This document shows, piece after piece, positions 52,285-53,670 of a stretch of 53,670 nucleotides of DNA. The notes under the pieces are model-generated. The model made no database searches. It saw only the letters and a program-made list of their open reading frames with translations, and had not been told where the DNA came from. The translations under genes and the position numbers were made by a program. Each line of letters begins with the position of its first letter. The stretch's first letter is position 1. The stretch comes from Paracoccaceae bacterium (GTDB lineage: Bacteria > Pseudomonadota > Alphaproteobacteria > Rhodobacterales > Rhodobacteraceae). The stretch spans positions 1 to 53,670 of the forward strand of contig JAJFIC010000010.1 of assembly GCA_021775315.1 (NCBI GenBank). Reading direction: 5' to 3'.

Positions 52285-52986
52285 CTATTCTGAATATATT
52301 GCTGTTCTTGATCGCACACTTGTTTTGGATCGAATAGAGGATAGTTTTTTAACTGTTGAAACAGCAACGGCATTTCCACTTTTTTCAAAATACTCCATGA
52401 AATCCTCGGCTGAATCTTTATTAGGTCGTTTTGCACAGTGGGCCTCAATAAAATCTGAAAGCATGACCGTTCGCTTTCTTGACTTCGATTTTGACCGTCT
52501 CAGATTGATCAGTTGTGGAACGCTGTTCTTGGGGTATTCTGCAGAAAGTGCGTCTGGGGCAAAAATGAACCGACCCCGTTCAACTAGTTCAGATATTACA
52601 ATTGTTCTCACACACCAAGCAATTCTCTTGTTTACAAGCGCGGCCTCATAGGTGCTCCCATAGTCATGCAGAAACCAAGCTAGATCCGAAGCTGCCGCTC
52701 TAACTTCAGAATAGGTACTTCGAACTTTCAACCGTTCCTTGAAGTCTTTAAAAATGTGTTTTGAATCGAATATCTCCTTGCCTTCGTAAGCTAAATGAAT
52801 CGCAAACAGATCACCTTGATCGGCCATCTCAAACAGATATTGGGTAGAAATAAATTGTATTTCCACCGCCCGCTCTTTTCGACTTGAGGGTTCAAAGTTT
52901 TCACCGACGAAAAGCAAATCGACATCAGACTCCCGATTGATATCACCTCTCGCAGCACTGCCAAACAACATCATTGCCTCAATCAT
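52285..52986 (-). CDS. Nucleotidyltransferase-domain (MNT-like) protein
   Basis: The 233-residue protein opens MLFGSAARGDINRESDVDLLF (residues 6-26), the nucleotidyltransferase motif G-S-x(9)-D-x-D with Asp21 and Asp23. The next 100 residues look helical (EVRAAASDLAWFLHDYG, then NKRIAWCVRTIVISELVERG), resembling a HEPN-type helical domain, but no R-x4-6-H motif is visible. It has an AT-rich base composition. Its ATG overlaps the stop of the membrane-protein gene (ATGA), so the pair is coupled. MNT proteins occur in toxin-antitoxin and phage-defence systems and in resistance enzymes; the role here is unknown. Confidence 0.8.
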   Translation of the reverse strand: MIEAMMLFGSAARGDINRESDVDLLFVGENFEPSSRKERAVEIQFISTQYLFEMADQGDLFAIHLAYEGKEIFDSKHIFKDFKERLKVRSTYSEVRAAASDLAWFLHDYGSTYEAALVNKRIAWCVRTIVISELVERGRFIFAPDALSAEYPKNSVPQLINLRRSKSKSRKRTVMLSDFIEAHCAKRPNKDSAEDFMEYFEKSGNAVAVSTVKKLSSIRSKTSVRSRTAIYSE

Positions 52987-53492
52987 CCCCGTACCCTCGT
53001 TAGTTTGTTAACGATTGTTGGTATGGCTACGACATACCACAGCAAGCCCAGAATCGCGTTGTAGAAGGTCACCGCTGATTGTGAATTTTCCCCAGTAACA
53101 TGAACAGAATAACCAAAAAGAAACATTATCTCAGCGGATTTTCGGCTTGAGTTATCGAAAGATTCGAGGTCTGCATAAATGTAGTACAGCGAGAAGCTCA
53201 ACCAAATAACGACTCCCAAAACAGCCACACGAGCGATACTGCTACCCCAATTATTTAATAGACCTAACAGACTCAGCAGCACCAGCTCGACAAATGCAAT
53301 GACTGCAGAAGTACCGCCCCAAATTCCGGTCAGTGATTTTACTAAGAAACCATCTTTCTGCCCTCCGTCGGAGATGAACGGTATTTTAAGAAGAGCCGTT
53401 GATATCCTAGCCCAAGCTTCTTGTGTGGAAGATAGTTTAACCGCTTCATAGTAGGAGGCTTCAGAGCCTTCTGTAGTTAGGTTCGCCAGCAT
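52983..53492 (-). CDS. Three-helix membrane protein, partner of the MNT gene
   Basis: The 169-residue protein has three hydrophobic segments: GIWGGTSAVIAFVELVLLSL, ARVAVLGVVIWLSFSLYYIY and AVTFYNAILGLLWYVVAIPT. The N-terminal 60 residues are soluble and charged. No family is recognised. The ATG at 53492 is chosen over a TTG at 53504, which would lie inside a palindrome. The palindrome at 53499-53518 ends 7 bases before this ATG, and the stop overlaps the MNT start, so both genes are probably under the same control. Confidence 0.7.
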   Translation of the reverse strand: MLANLTTEGSEASYYEAVKLSSTQEAWARISTALLKIPFISDGGQKDGFLVKSLTGIWGGTSAVIAFVELVLLSLLGLLNNWGSSIARVAVLGVVIWLSFSLYYIYADLESFDNSSRKSAEIMFLFGYSVHVTGENSQSAVTFYNAILGLLWYVVAIPTIVNKLTRVRG

Positions 53493-53498
53493 TGTTCT

Positions 53499-53518
53499 AG
53501 ACAAAGTCGACTTTGTCT
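53499..53518. promoter_or_regulatory. Perfect 20-bp palindrome upstream of the membrane/MNT operon
   Basis: The half-site AGACAAAGTC is followed at once by its reverse complement GACTTTGTCT, giving a perfect 20-bp dyad with no spacer. It lies 6 bases upstream of the ATG at 53492, so it may be an operator or an mRNA structure that limits translation. Alternatively it is a leftover end of a mobile element. Confidence 0.55.
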
Positions 53519-53550
53519 GGGAAAACCTTAATCGTTGTACTGTGGCAGAA

Positions 53551-53670
53551 TGAACCGCACCGGGTTTTCAGGAGGCTCCAAATCGAGGAAAGATTGGAGC
53601 TATGGAAAAAAGCAGCAGAGCAAACAGGTTTTCACCTGAGGTACGCGCAAGAGCCGTGCGGATGGTTTTC
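53551..53670 (+). mobile_element. IS3-family element, left end
   Basis: The sequence TGAACCGCACCGGGTTTTC starting at 53551 is the typical terminal inverted repeat of IS3-group elements. It is followed 32 bases later by a transposase start. The element continues beyond the window. Confidence 0.8.
53602..53670 (+). CDS. IS3-family transposase OrfA, partial
   Basis: The first 23 codons read MEKSSRANRFSPEVRARAVR and continue MVF to the window edge. This is the usual start of an IS3-group OrfA of the helix-turn-helix type. The gene continues beyond the window. A GGAGC site precedes the ATG. Confidence 0.85.
   Translation, partial: MEKSSRANRFSPEVRARAVRMVF

Overview
The window looks like chromosome of a marine alphaproteobacterium of the order Rhodobacterales (Roseobacter-type). 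The evidence is family content rather than a database match: ATP synthase followed by an H-type lectin gene, DUF2161, DUF1150 next to a small heat-shock protein, a Hint-domain protein, a TIGR01459 HAD hydrolase, an ArsR-SRPBCC pair, and hairpin-rich intergenic elements of the kind common in this group. The first 46.3 kb is dense and evenly biased in codon use. The last 5.3 kb is visibly richer in A and T and is accessory DNA.

Region 1 (1-10.9 kb) is housekeeping: the end of atpD and atpC, a lectin, prs, a GST-kappa-like isomerase with an alpha/beta hydrolase, threonine aldolase, a cysteine-cluster protein, DUF2161, ribF, a MaoC hydratase, a HAD hydrolase, a manganese-type pyrophosphatase and a TraB/GumN protein. 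Region 2 (10.9-24.9 kb) holds groESL behind a perfect CIRCE operator, an overlapping ArsR/SRPBCC/membrane trio, a methyltransferase, an internally deleted GNAT pseudogene, a DMT exporter, a secreted lipase, purEK, hsp20-DUF1150, a Hint protein, a crotonase and an AsmA-like protein. Region 3 (24.9-27.1 kb) has a PLP decarboxylase and a secreted protein with two LCCL repeats.

Region 4 (27.3-46.3 kb) reads as a catabolic and uptake locus for amino-phosphonates and perhaps related phosphodiesters. It has a DAO-family FAD oxidoreductase, a DMT transporter, a LysR regulator divergent from phnW and phnX, another DMT transporter, a complete five-gene Opp/Dpp-type ABC importer, a cytoplasmic formylglycine hydrolase resembling phosphonate monoester hydrolases, a Na/Pi cotransporter-family protein, a glutamine-synthetase-like ligase and an iron-type alcohol dehydrogenase. 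A reasonable model is import of an ester or amide of an amino-phosphonate or phosphoethanolamine, ester cleavage inside the cell, PhnW/PhnX breakdown of 2-aminoethylphosphonate, and gamma-glutamylation plus oxidation of a released amino alcohol.

Region 5 (46.3-53.7 kb) is a mobile graveyard and genomic island. An 1103 bp IS3-family remnant carries two short palindromic insertions and may itself interrupt a small gene. It is followed by the C-terminal piece of a tyrosine recombinase and by the 3' half of a CAT-anticodon tRNA. The orientation of that fragment predicts an island to its right, with the intact tRNA beyond the window. The island cargo, all on the minus strand, is an M48-like metalloprotease lipoprotein, an amidohydrolase-2 lipoprotein, an ADP-ribosyltransferase-like protein whose usual catalytic arginine is serine, and a two-gene unit of a three-helix membrane protein and a nucleotidyltransferase with overlapping start and stop. 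A 37 bp imperfect direct repeat brackets the first three cargo genes. The window ends inside a second IS3-family element. The island cargo and the phosphonate locus are the best candidates for undescribed biology.
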